DNA from: Candidatus Cryptobacteroides faecipullorum
GTDB lineage: Bacteria; Bacteroidota; Bacteroidia; Bacteroidales; UBA932
Assembly (NCBI GenBank): GCA_017694885.1
Contig: JADIMH010000017.1
Span: forward strand, 1-51,966
Reading direction: 5' to 3'
Length of the DNA: 51,966 nucleotides
Each line of letters starts with the position of its first letter. Within the stretch, counting starts at the first letter, position 1. The position numbers were made by a program, and so were the translations under genes. Of this stretch, positions 1 to 8,261 are shown piece after piece. The notes under the pieces were generated by a model. The model had not been told where the DNA came from and did not search any database. It worked only from the letters and a program-made list of their open reading frames with translations.

Positions 1-2130
1 GGGAATGTGATCGAGAACAGTGTATATAAGGTCACCCTTGACGGCAACGGGGACATCTGCTCCATCGTGGACAAGCGTGACGGCAGGGAACTGGTGGAGA
101 AAGGCAAGGCTGTCCGCCTGGCACTTTTCACGCACAACCCTTCCTACAACTGGCCAGCATGGGAGATTATCAAGAGCACCATGGACGCGGAGCCTGTCCC
201 TGTGTCTGACAATGTAGAAGTTACTGTGGCAGAGGCAGGTCCTGTAAGAGGTGCGCTCAGGGTGGAAAGAACGCACGGGGATTCGCGCTTCGTGCAGTAT
301 GTGACTCTTTACGAGGGAGGCCAGAGCGACCGCATCGACATCCGCAACGAAATCGACTGGCAGACCACCGATGCCCTGCTGAAAGCCGAATTCCCTCTCT
401 CTGTATCCAATCCGGAGGCTGTCTATGATCTCGGCGTAGGCTCCGTGGCCCGCGGGAACAATACCGATATCGCATACGAGGTCTATGCACAGCAGTGGGC
501 CGACCTGACTGAAGAGGACGGAGCCTACGGCGTTTCTGTCCTCAATGACAGCAAATACGGCTGGGACAAGCCCTCTGACAACACACTCCGTCTCACCCTC
601 CTGCACACTCCTTCTACCCAGGGACGCTATACATACCAGAGCAGGCAGGACTTCGGACACCATATCTTCACATATTCGATCGTAGGCCATGCCGGAGATT
701 TCCGTACTGCAGGGACAGTAAGGAAAGCCGAAGTGCTCAACCAGCCTCTGAAGGCATTCTTCGTCGGAAAGCACCGCGGAGCTCTCGGCCGCACCTTCTC
801 GTTCGCGGAGTCGCTTGACGGGAATGTGGCTCTCCGCGCCCTCAAGCATGCGGAGGACACTGACGCCTACGTGGTCAGGTTCTACGAGACAGCCGGTTCC
901 GGCGCTACGGATGCAAAGATCCGTTTCGCTTCGGACATCATCATGGCCAAGGAACTCAACGGCAATGAGGATGTAAAGGGAAATGCCTCATTCTCAGGCA
1001 ATGAACTTGCTTTCTCCATCTCTCCTTATGGTATGAAGACCTTCATGGTGAAGCTGAAGGGCTACGGCAAGGAGACATCCGCCGTGGAGTCGGTTCCTGT
1101 CGTGCTTCCTTATAATGCCAAGGCTGCATCTTACAATGCTTTCCGTTCCGATGTCAACTTCGACGGGAAGGGCAATTCCTTCGCTGCGGAGCTTCTTCCG
1201 GAGGAAATAATGTACAGGGGAGTGAGGTTCGTCCTTCAGGACGGTACCGTGGAGAATGCTGTCAAGTGCAATGGTGACACTGTCGCCCTTCCTGCCGGGG
1301 ACTACAACAGGCTCTACCTCCTTGCTGCATCCACTTTAAGGGATACCGAGTCCTCATTCAAGGTCGGGGACACAGTGTATGAGACTGTCGTGCCGTACTA
1401 CAGCGGATTTGTCGGACAGTGGGGCCATACAGGCCATACCGAGGCCTTCCTCAAGTCTGCCGGAGTGGCGTATGTCGGGACACACAGGCATAGCATGATA
1501 AAGAATGCCGATCTTCCTTATGAGTTCGCATACATGTTCTGCATCGGACTTGACATTCCTGAAGGAGCCACGGAACTGGTGCTGCCTGACGATCCGGATA
1601 TCGTGGTTTTCGCGGCATCCGCAGCCGATGACAAGAACAATGTGGTTACACCTGCATCCGACCTTCTCCGCGTCTGCCTTCCGGAGCCGGAGGCTTCAGC
1701 CTCTATCGGCTCCAGGGACAACCTCCTGGCCGGAAAGCCGGTAGTCGAGTGTACCGGACAGACCGGTGAAGGCGAGAGGGCGGAACTTGCCACAGACGGC
1801 AATCCTGAGACCAAGTGGTGCGATGTAAGCGGGGCGAAGCCGAAGTACATCACCGTGGATCTCGGCAAGGATACCGGGATAAAGGGATGGTATGTGATGA
1901 CTGCAGGTCTTGAGTCCCTCGACTATATCGCCAAGGAGTACAGCCTGCAGGTAAAGGCTGACGGCCAGAGCGAATGGAAGACAGTGGATACCGTCTATGA
2001 CAATACCGATCTCGAGACAGACCGTCTCCTCGCCGAGCCTGTAGCCGCACGCTATGTGAGACTGTCGGTTTCAAAACCGGACCAGAGCGAAGGCGCCGCT
2101 GCCAGGATATACGAGTTCAAGGTCTATTGA
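1..2130 (+). CDS. GH38-like alpha-mannosidase, C-terminal part (5' truncated by window edge)
   Basis: The frame is open from the first base, so the true start and the catalytic domain lie outside the window. The visible 700 or so residues begin like the central beta-domain of family 38 alpha-mannosidases (IENSVYKVTLDGNGDICSIV, then DKRDGRELV), continue through the GH38 C-terminal fold (RALKHAEDTDAYVVRFYE near residue 290; SPYGMKTFMVKL near 345) and end in a galactose-binding/discoidin (F5/8 type C) domain from about 570 to 707 (ATDGNPETKWCD, ITVDLGK, YVRLSVSK). The family removes alpha-mannose from glycans; the discoidin domain would bind carbohydrate. It is presumably secreted, but no signal peptide can be seen here. 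A GT-rich hairpin terminator follows. A fragment matching part of its discoidin domain lies at 6268-6321. The family is clear; the substrate linkage is not. Confidence 0.85.
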   Translation, partial: GNVIENSVYKVTLDGNGDICSIVDKRDGRELVEKGKAVRLALFTHNPSYNWPAWEIIKSTMDAEPVPVSDNVEVTVAEAGPVRGALRVERTHGDSRFVQYVTLYEGGQSDRIDIRNEIDWQTTDALLKAEFPLSVSNPEAVYDLGVGSVARGNNTDIAYEVYAQQWADLTEEDGAYGVSVLNDSKYGWDKPSDNTLRLTLLHTPSTQGRYTYQSRQDFGHHIFTYSIVGHAGDFRTAGTVRKAEVLNQPLKAFFVGKHRGALGRTFSFAESLDGNVALRALKHAEDTDAYVVRFYETAGSGATDAKIRFASDIIMAKELNGNEDVKGNASFSGNELAFSISPYGMKTFMVKLKGYGKETSAVESVPVVLPYNAKAASYNAFRSDVNFDGKGNSFAAELLPEEIMYRGVRFVLQDGTVENAVKCNGDTVALPAGDYNRLYLLAASTLRDTESSFKVGDTVYETVVPYYSGFVGQWGHTGHTEAFLKSAGVAYVGTHRHSMIKNADLPYEFAYMFCIGLDIPEGATELVLPDDPDIVVFAASAADDKNNVVTPASDLLRVCLPEPEASASIGSRDNLLAGKPVVECTGQTGEGERAELATDGNPETKWCDVSGAKPKYITVDLGKDTGIKGWYVMTAGLESLDYIAKEYSLQVKADGQSEWKTVDTVYDNTDLETDRLLAEPVAARYVRLSVSKPDQSEGAAARIYEFKVY

Positions 2131-2181
2131 TATGTGATACGGCCGGACACCGCACCGGTGTGATGCCGTCATCGACCGAGG

Positions 2182-2221
2182 GTGGGCGACAGTGGATGGA
2201 ATCCCTGTCTGCCCACTTTTT
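2182..2221 (+). terminator. Rho-independent terminator of the mannosidase gene
   Basis: The arms GTGGGCGACAG and CTGTCTGCCCAC pair over 11 bp with a single bulged T, and five T follow. It lies 51 bp after the mannosidase stop codon on the same strand. Confidence 0.75.
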
Positions 2222-2228
2222 GAATCGG

Positions 2229-2291
2229 CGCGATCAGGGCAATCTTTTCGCCCTCATTGATATTTAAGCCTATATGCTCGAATAGATATTG
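2229..2291 (-). pseudogene. relic of an ABC-F ATPase gene (N-terminal fragment)
   Basis: Read on the minus strand, these 63 bases encode QYLFEHIGLNINEGEKIALI followed by A. This matches residues about 18 to 37 of the intact ABC-F protein encoded at 6334-8181 (LFEHIGFNINEGDKIALIA), the segment just before Walker A. The homology stops before the P-loop, and there is no start codon or downstream frame. Most DNA differences from the intact gene are at third codon positions, so the fragment comes from a copy that diverged under selection before it was broken. It sits 2 bp from the stop codon of the response regulator gene. Confidence 0.75.
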
Positions 2292-2292
2292 A

Positions 2293-3045
2293 TCACCGGT
2301 CCAGGCGGCTTTTCAACTGCGCTGTGTGCGAGCGTGTTACCGTGACTTCTTTCCTGTCTGGTGTGCAGAGAACAAGCGAGAGCCTGTTTTCCGGCAGAGG
2401 GAGAATGCCGGTGACACTGTCCAGGGAGACAATGCACTGTCTTGAAATCTTCATGAACCTTTCAGGGTCAAGCTGTGCCGCGAGTTCATCGAGACGCATG
2501 TCCAGGAGCCCTGACGAACCGTCCTTGAGATAGACGGTGGCATATCCGAACTCAATGCAGATGCAGGCTATATTTTCTGTCGGCACTACCGCTATCGAGG
2601 CTCCCCGCCCTATTAGAAGCCGCCGTCGCCAGGATTGGGTGCCACTGCCCATCTGGGCGACGGCAGCCTGAAGCACAGAAATGGACAGGGGGGTGTGGAA
2701 TCTGTCGAACTTCTCCAGGGCTCTGGATATCCCTTCATCGGTGACAGGTTTGAGAAGGTAGTCGATACAGTTGTATTCGAATGCTTTTATCGCATATTCG
2801 TTATACGATGTAGTGAATACTACTGCAGCATCGGTCTTGACGCGGGAGAAAATTCCGAAACTGAGTCCGTCTTCAAGGCGGATGTCCGCGAATATCAGAT
2901 CAGGTGAATTTGTCAGGAGAAACCCGACAGACTCCCTGATATTTCTGGTCACACCCTGGATTTCGGCATCAGGACGTATCTGCCGGAGTTTGCGGACAAG
3001 GAAATTCGCCGGCATTGTCTCGTCTTCTATGACAAGTATCTTCAT
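2293..3045 (-). CDS. LytTR-family response regulator
   Basis: This 250-residue protein has a receiver domain (residues 1-120) and a LytTR DNA-binding domain (about 145-250). The receiver shows the acidic cluster E7-D8-E9, the phospho-acceptor D54 in FADIRLEDG, the T/S of VVFTTSYNEYAIKAFEYNC and the lysine of DYLLKPV. The LytTR part has the typical order IACICIEFGYATVYLKDG, then RLDELAAQLDPERFMKISRQ. LytTR regulators bind imperfect direct repeats and are phosphorylated by LytS-type kinases. It overlaps the kinase gene by 4 bp (ATGA), so translation is coupled, and it is the last gene of a four-gene operon whose promoter is at 6169-6200. Confidence 0.93.
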   Translation of the reverse strand: MKILVIEDETMPANFLVRKLRQIRPDAEIQGVTRNIRESVGFLLTNSPDLIFADIRLEDGLSFGIFSRVKTDAAVVFTTSYNEYAIKAFEYNCIDYLLKPVTDEGISRALEKFDRFHTPLSISVLQAAVAQMGSGTQSWRRRLLIGRGASIAVVPTENIACICIEFGYATVYLKDGSSGLLDMRLDELAAQLDPERFMKISRQCIVSLDSVTGILPLPENRLSLVLCTPDRKEVTVTRSHTAQLKSRLDR

Positions 3046-4097
3046 TGTATGTCCTCCTCGTATATTATCGGTATCCTGACAGAGAATGTACCCTGTGCAG
3101 ATTCCACTTCTATATGTTTGTTGCAGTAGAAATCATAGAATGCGTCAAGATTCTTCAGTCCGATCTTTTCTGACGGGACAGGATCCAGGAGCGGAATGAT
3201 ATTGTTTCTTACTGTGACATACTCTCCGTCTGAGCCTATCGTGATAGAGAGGGGGCGTGCAGATGAGTGTGCGTTATGTTTCATTGCGTTCTCTACAAGG
3301 GTCTGGAGTGACATGGTCGGAAGGTGGCCATCCAGGCGGCGTATTCCGTCGCCGATGACGAGGCTGACTTCTCCTGGCTCCGGCCGGAGAAGATCCATGA
3401 ACATTTCCACGGACCGCACTTCATCCGAGATATGCGCCAGATGCCGGTTCCTGTTACGGAGCATATACCTGTACAGCCCTGTCAGTCTGTTCATGTATCG
3501 TTCCGCTTCCGTAGGGTCGATGTATATCAGTTCGGAGAGAGTGCTGAACCTGTTGAAGATAAAATGCGGATCTGTTTGCAGCGCCAATCTGTCAAGTTCC
3601 GCTTTCCTCATTTTTCCCTCCACTTCCCGCAGGTTGATTATGAGCGCATTGCTGAAAAGAAGACTTGCAATCACGGTAGTGGACAGCACATCGGAAAACA
3701 ATGTCTCAAGAAACACGGTATCAGAGTCCGGATACAGGAGACGGTAGAAAGTCGCCATCAGGCAGGATACAGCCAACACGAAAAGCACAAGTGTCACAAT
3801 GTATTTCACCATGCTGCTTTGCGAATAGCCTTTCCTGAAGAAATGCCAGATGGCCCAGTGGCAGTATAGTATGGTCGCTTCTGTCAGGAAGACCGTCTCG
3901 AGGAAAATCTGCAGCAGATTCATCAGATGGTCCGTAAAAGTGGCTTCCATGAAGAAATCCGACCTGAAATTCAATGACAACCATATCAGTATATTGACTG
4001 ATGTGGTTGTCAGTATCATCACGGTATGGAACCCCTTTTTCTTAGTGAAGATGAATCCATACCGGTCCAATATGGTATTTTTCCCTGTCTTGTTCAT
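3042..4097 (-). CDS. LytS/YehU-type sensor histidine kinase
   Basis: This 351-residue inner-membrane kinase has about four hydrophobic segments (residues 24-44, 57-85, 98-120, 130-157) and no large periplasmic sensor domain. The His_kinase domain follows: the phospho-accepting H178 is in TDPHFIFNRFSTL and the N-box is LVENAMKHN around residue 270. The G-boxes are weak, as is usual for this family in Bacteroidota. It overlaps the response regulator by 4 bp and starts on the last base of the upstream gene's stop codon (4097). The pair should form one signalling unit. The upstream lipoprotein and barrel-like protein are candidate inputs or partners, an inference from operon structure only. Confidence 0.9.
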   Translation of the reverse strand: MNKTGKNTILDRYGFIFTKKKGFHTVMILTTTSVNILIWLSLNFRSDFFMEATFTDHLMNLLQIFLETVFLTEATILYCHWAIWHFFRKGYSQSSMVKYIVTLVLFVLAVSCLMATFYRLLYPDSDTVFLETLFSDVLSTTVIASLLFSNALIINLREVEGKMRKAELDRLALQTDPHFIFNRFSTLSELIYIDPTEAERYMNRLTGLYRYMLRNRNRHLAHISDEVRSVEMFMDLLRPEPGEVSLVIGDGIRRLDGHLPTMSLQTLVENAMKHNAHSSARPLSITIGSDGEYVTVRNNIIPLLDPVPSEKIGLKNLDAFYDFYCNKHIEVESAQGTFSVRIPIIYEEDIQ

Positions 4098-4636
4098 CAG
4101 AACTCTATCCCGATTGAAATCTTTGGCATCGCCTTGGCTCCCGTGGCAGGTCCGGTGCCATAGAGGAACACGGATGCTCCTACAGAGAGGTCAAGTCCGA
4201 CTTTATGGTTGAATGTCCAGTTCCATCCTATGTGAGGGTCAAGCTCGAATGCTTTTTGGAAAGCATTTCCGGAAAGGTCCTTGAAAGCTATGCAGTAACC
4301 GGCCTGAATGCCTGTAGTCGGCGTGCTGTTTTTCTTCAGGAGATATGCCTTGTAATCGGCATACAAGTGCCCGAACGCCGGAATCTCGCCTACAGGTGCC
4401 GTGAAGAAACCGATTCCTGCTCCGAGGTAGTGATGCCCGTTGAACATATATCCGTGCGAGGTGTCCAGGCCCAGGAAGACGAGCCTGTCCGTAAGTGATA
4501 CACTTCCTTTGTATCCCGAAGTCCTGAAAAAAGGCAGGTCTCCCGAAGTCTTCCCTTCCGCCGGTTCTGTATTTCCGGCAAGAAGGAGTGCCAGGGCCAG
4601 GAGGATTGTCAGAACATTTTTTTCCATATTCTTCAT
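4097..4636 (-). CDS. small secreted outer-membrane-like protein
   Basis: This 179-residue protein has a Sec signal peptide (basic start, then VLTILLALALLLAG) and ends in IGIEF with a C-terminal phenylalanine, typical of outer-membrane beta-barrels. The mature part alternates short amphipathic stretches rich in G, Y and F (HYLGAGIGFF, GHLYADYKAYLL, VGLDLSVGASVFLYG), consistent with about eight strands. I recognise no named family. Its stop codon overlaps the kinase start by one base, which implies co-expression and possibly a sensory link with the two-component system. Start M1 is followed by a second methionine at codon 4, which could also be used. Confidence 0.75.
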   Translation of the reverse strand: MKNMEKNVLTILLALALLLAGNTEPAEGKTSGDLPFFRTSGYKGSVSLTDRLVFLGLDTSHGYMFNGHHYLGAGIGFFTAPVGEIPAFGHLYADYKAYLLKKNSTPTTGIQAGYCIAFKDLSGNAFQKAFELDPHIGWNWTFNHKVGLDLSVGASVFLYGTGPATGAKAMPKISIGIEF

Positions 4637-4659
4637 AAATTGACTGTAAATATATGAAA

Positions 4660-6144
4660 TTACTTTTGTTTGATTAATCTAAGGCCTTTGATTGAGCCAT
4701 TATGTTTAGCCGCAACTCTTATTTCACCTTGAATTAGTTCCGGAGCCTTAGGCTTTTGCCCAGAGACATGTTTTATCCAATTCTCCCAACCCTTTGGTAA
4801 ATGCGAAGTCGGAGTCTTTAGACCGATAATCATATGCAAATCGGAATCAAATGTACTTTGTAATATTTCAGCATTTTTCCCCATTTTCCCATATGGATAG
4901 ATTACTGTATACATACATTTGTTCGTAATGTATTTTGCAGCACATATTCTATCTTTTGAAAGATCTTCGTTAACATGTATTTTCAAATCAATGACATTAT
5001 TCACATAATCAGCCTCTGCAAATTTTTTTAATTCGGCATCAGTTAGTGCAGAACCACCATAATAAGCTACTAACCCTTCCTTATTTGTACCTGGTACTTT
5101 TTCTATTCGTTTACCTAAAAAATATCTATTAGGTTGATTCCCTCCTACTTGTGGATAATTTACTGTGTTGGGAAAATCTGTTTTTATTACCATTGAGTTC
5201 CATATTAAATAAAGTTTTTCAGCTTTTGTTTTATTCCAAGCAACTTTTTTCTTTTGCATTTTTGTTTTTGCTCCTATTTCTGAATAGATGACATAATCGT
5301 AATAATACAACTTTGCCCAAATACGATGTTTGGAATCAAAATTTGATGTATACTTTTTGTTTCTACCGAATGCCCCTTCTAACCATTTCCCTACTACTGT
5401 ATTTGCTCCGGTATTATAACTAGGTTGACTATCCCAATCTATATCTTGTGCTTCTTCCCAATTATTATCAATTATTTCATTCTTCGGTGGTATAGGAGAT
5501 GTTTTTGTTTCAATTTCTTCCATATGGAAATCTGGAATGAGATCTTCTTTGTCATCATATGCATAAGTATCATAAAGACAAATTGAACTTACTTGTTTGT
5601 TAATATTTACTTCTCGCTTATATGTCCTGTCTGTGAGTTTTTCGAAATCTTCCAAGGCGCTTATATTACTATAATTATTTTCAAAATAATCTAATAATGA
5701 TTTATGGAAGTAAAATGTCCCAGCCGGTGATATTTTATATATTGTATCCCTAACCATTATTTCACCTCTGATATTAAGCAGTTTCGCAAAATTTAAATTT
5801 GGTACAAGGTTGTCGTATCCTAACAATTCATAAATATTAATATTAGTTGGTGGTTTTGATATTCCAAGCGACCTCAATTCTACTGATATAACAGGATCAT
5901 TGATATAATCTATGAAATTCATCTCAGTCAATAAATTTTGAATTTTATTTCCTGTAAATGATTTTGTTAGTGATGTTAATGATTCCTCTTGATTGACAAG
6001 TTTTTTTACAGTTTCTTTTGAGTCAATGTTCAACATGTCAATTTCCTTAGTTGTATACTGCGCCATATTGGCAGTTACTTGTTCTTTTGTACAAGAAAAG
6101 AAAATAGCCAGTGCACAAGTGATAGTAATTATTTTGTAATGCAT
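4660..6144 (-). CDS. AT-rich putative lipoprotein of unknown function
   Basis: This 494-residue protein starts with a lipoprotein-type signal (ALAIFFSC, acylated Cys18) and is then rich in K, N, I and Y. The middle has an acidic, Pro-containing stretch (about 205-235: DLIPDFHMEEIETKTSPIPP), and the second half looks globular, with no hydrophobic membrane segment. I recognise no domain. Base composition is markedly more AT-rich than in the flanking genes, with A/T-ending codons throughout, which suggests acquisition by transfer. A consensus Bacteroidota promoter lies 25 bp upstream, and the barrel-like protein gene follows 23 bp downstream, so it is probably the first gene of the operon that ends with the two-component system. 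It is expected to face the periplasm or cell surface. Confidence 0.75.
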   Translation of the reverse strand: MHYKIITITCALAIFFSCTKEQVTANMAQYTTKEIDMLNIDSKETVKKLVNQEESLTSLTKSFTGNKIQNLLTEMNFIDYINDPVISVELRSLGISKPPTNINIYELLGYDNLVPNLNFAKLLNIRGEIMVRDTIYKISPAGTFYFHKSLLDYFENNYSNISALEDFEKLTDRTYKREVNINKQVSSICLYDTYAYDDKEDLIPDFHMEEIETKTSPIPPKNEIIDNNWEEAQDIDWDSQPSYNTGANTVVGKWLEGAFGRNKKYTSNFDSKHRIWAKLYYYDYVIYSEIGAKTKMQKKKVAWNKTKAEKLYLIWNSMVIKTDFPNTVNYPQVGGNQPNRYFLGKRIEKVPGTNKEGLVAYYGGSALTDAELKKFAEADYVNNVIDLKIHVNEDLSKDRICAAKYITNKCMYTVIYPYGKMGKNAEILQSTFDSDLHMIIGLKTPTSHLPKGWENWIKHVSGQKPKAPELIQGEIRVAAKHNGSIKGLRLIKQK

Positions 6145-6168
6145 AAATTAAGATGTTTAATTCTGCGG

Positions 6169-6200
6169 CAAATATATGTTGGCTTTGCTGTTATTGCAAA
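6169..6200 (-). promoter_or_regulatory. promoter of the lipoprotein/two-component operon
   Basis: On the minus strand a TTTG (6197-6200) is followed after 20 bp by TATATTTG (6169-6176), which matches the Bacteroidota -33/-7 consensus (TTTG, TAnnTTTG). The start codon at 6144 lies 24 bp downstream. The -33 box falls just left of the discoidin relic. Confidence 0.7.
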
Positions 6201-6267
6201 CCGGAACTCCCGGTCTGCCGGAAAACGGACCTGGACTGCATCTTTCAGGCTGTGAACTGCATTTGCC

Positions 6268-6333
6268 TGGAAGACAGTCGATACCGTTTATGAAAACACC
6301 GAACTTGAGACGGACAGGCTTGGGCTTTATTTG
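6268..6333 (+). pseudogene. relic of the mannosidase discoidin domain
   Basis: From 6268 the plus strand reads WKTVDTVYENTELETDRLGL with no start codon. The intact mannosidase has WKTVDTVYDNTDLETDRLLA at about 1975-2034. Roughly 42 of 50 bases agree, and the protein agreement is better. The homology ends at or just before the stop codon of the ABC-F gene (6334). No other coding content was seen between 6200 and 6333. Confidence 0.75.
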
Positions 6334-8181
6334 CTACATACAGGAAAGCTCCAGCCAGCGGTTTTCCTTTGTTTCTATTTCTGCAAGTATTTCCCCGATG
6401 CGCAGGGAGGCTTCCTGCAGCTGACTGTATTGGAGAGTGCCGCTGTTCAGGTCTGCTTCAAGTCTTGCACGTTCTTTCCCAAGTGTGCCGAGGTCTTTTT
6501 CCAGTTGCTCCAGTTCTCTCTGCTCTTTGTATGAAAGCTTTTTCTTGGCAGGTGCAGGCTTCTGTGAAGCGGCCTGAGCCGCGGTTCTTGCCGCCTTTTC
6601 CTCTGCTCTGGCACCGGCTTTCTGCTGTGCCTCATATTCCTTTATGAAAGCCCTGTATTCACTGTAGCTTCCTATGAAGTCTTTGATGACACCGTCCCCG
6701 CAGAACACGAAAAGATGGTCGACAAGCCTGTCCAGAAAATGCCTGTCGTGCGAAACGATTATCAGCGAGCCTCCGAACTCTTTCAGGTATTCTTCCAGAA
6801 TATTGAGTGTCACTATGTCCAGATCATTGGTAGGCTCGTCCAGTACCAGCAGGTTGGGCTGTTTCATCAGGATGGTCAGCAGATAAAGACGCCGCTTTTC
6901 TCCTCCGCTTAGGGTGCTTACCTTGTTGTTCAGCATGTCATGCGGGAACAGGAACCGGTTCAGCAGCCTGGTGTCGTTCACGGTCTCCAGCACAGTGTCT
7001 TCCGGATTGAAGGAAATCCCGCTCTGATGGTAGTAGCCTATTTTCAGTGACTCTCCTCTTTCTATGACACCGGTAAGAAGCCCTTTCCCTGTCCGTTGCT
7101 CCGCGGTCATCTCCCGGTATTCCACCGGGTCGGTGCAGACCATTTCAGGAGTAAAGTCCCCTGTAAGAAGATTTATGAAAGTGCTTTTCCCGGCTCCGTT
7201 GCGTCCTACGATGCCTACTTTTTCATATCTCTGGAAATTGTATGTGAAATGGTCCAGATAGCATTTGTCACCGTAGTAGAAAGATACATCCTTGCAGTTT
7301 ATTATTTTGGTCCCGAGACGCGAACTGCCCTGTACTTCCGCCAGCGATATCTGCTTCTGGGTATATGTCCGGGACGCCCTGTCTTTCAGATCATAGAATG
7401 CATTGATGCGGTATCTGGCCTTTCCCGTGCGTGCCTGCGGCGTACTGCGCATCCATTCGAGTTCGCGGCGCAGGATGTTGCGGACCTTGTCTGTCTCTGC
7501 ATTGTGGTTGGCTATCCTTTCATCGCGCTTTTCCAGATAGTTTTCATAGTTTCCCTTGTAGGTATATATGGCACCGTGGTCCATTTCCATGATTATGTTG
7601 CAGACATGGTCCAGAAAATACCGGTCGTGGGTCACCATCAGCAGGGTGCAGCGCGACCGGGACAGATAGTTTTCAAGGAATTCTATCGCATCGATGTCTA
7701 AATGGTTGGTAGGCTCGTCCATGATGAAGAAATCTGCCTCTGACGCCAGCATCTCGGTGATAGCCACCCTTTTGAGTTCTCCGCCGGAAAGTTCCTTGAG
7801 TTTCTGGTCGGGATCCGGTAGCCTGAAGCCCGTCAGAAGCTTTTTCACTCTCCGTTCATATTCCCAGTAATGTTCCTGGTCCAGATTCTTCGTGAACCCG
7901 GTGCTGTGCTCCATGATCTGCTGCATGATGCTTTTCTGCGGATCATGCTCATACTCCTGTTCCAGGAAGGCTATCCTTATATCCTTGAGGAACATGATCT
8001 TTCCGCCCGAGTCGGATTTGTCCTTTCCCGCCAGAATCCTCATCAGCGAAGTCTTTCCCGTACCGTTCGGGGCTATCAGGGCTATCTTGTCCCCTTCGTT
8101 GATGTTGAAGCCGATATGCTCGAAGAGGACCTTCGGTCCGTATGATTTCGATATGTTTTCTATCTGCAGGTAACTTGCCAT
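6334..8181 (-). CDS. ABC-F family ATPase (Uup-like)
   Basis: This 615-residue soluble protein contains two ABC cassettes and no membrane segments, the hallmark of ABC-F translation factors. Cassette 1 has Walker A APNGTGKT (37-44), signature LSGGE (131-135) and Walker B FIMDEPTNHLD (152-162). Cassette 2 has GRNGAGKS (326-333), LSGGE (424-428) and LVLDEPTNDLD (445-455). The inter-domain linker carries LEWMRSTPQARTGKARYRIN near 241-260. The C-terminus (about 555-610) is a charged coiled coil, as in Uup. The family acts on the ribosome or in related nucleic-acid processes. It ends in RWLELSCM next to the discoidin relic. The promoter is divergent with that of the fucosidase. A housekeeping role is more likely than antibiotic resistance, but the sequence does not decide this. 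Confidence 0.92.
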   Translation of the reverse strand: MASYLQIENISKSYGPKVLFEHIGFNINEGDKIALIAPNGTGKTSLMRILAGKDKSDSGGKIMFLKDIRIAFLEQEYEHDPQKSIMQQIMEHSTGFTKNLDQEHYWEYERRVKKLLTGFRLPDPDQKLKELSGGELKRVAITEMLASEADFFIMDEPTNHLDIDAIEFLENYLSRSRCTLLMVTHDRYFLDHVCNIIMEMDHGAIYTYKGNYENYLEKRDERIANHNAETDKVRNILRRELEWMRSTPQARTGKARYRINAFYDLKDRASRTYTQKQISLAEVQGSSRLGTKIINCKDVSFYYGDKCYLDHFTYNFQRYEKVGIVGRNGAGKSTFINLLTGDFTPEMVCTDPVEYREMTAEQRTGKGLLTGVIERGESLKIGYYHQSGISFNPEDTVLETVNDTRLLNRFLFPHDMLNNKVSTLSGGEKRRLYLLTILMKQPNLLVLDEPTNDLDIVTLNILEEYLKEFGGSLIIVSHDRHFLDRLVDHLFVFCGDGVIKDFIGSYSEYRAFIKEYEAQQKAGARAEEKAARTAAQAASQKPAPAKKKLSYKEQRELEQLEKDLGTLGKERARLEADLNSGTLQYSQLQEASLRIGEILAEIETKENRWLELSCM

Positions 8182-8204
8182 ATCCCAGTCGTATTATCAG
8201 CCTG

Positions 8205-8230
8205 CAAATTTACTGTTTTTTGTATATTTG
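8205..8230. promoter_or_regulatory. divergent -7 boxes for ABC-F (-) and fucosidase (+)
   Basis: TATATTTG at 8223-8230 reads toward the fucosidase start at 8262. TAAATTTG on the minus strand (8205-8212) reads toward the ABC-F start at 8181. Both match TAnnTTTG. No clear TTTG lies at the -33 distance for either, so the two promoters may be weak or may compete for the same short region. Confidence 0.5.
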
Positions 8231-8261
8231 TCCTCAGATAACCAAACCCACAATACATTTT

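Noticed and set aside
3196..3869. Two plus-strand open frames of about 180 codons opposite the histidine kinase
   Set aside because: They are antisense to a clear kinase gene and carry no recognisable features.
8142..8261. Fucosidase start at 8142
   Set aside because: The added 40 residues overlap the ABC-F gene and both promoter boxes; the signal peptide begins at 8262.
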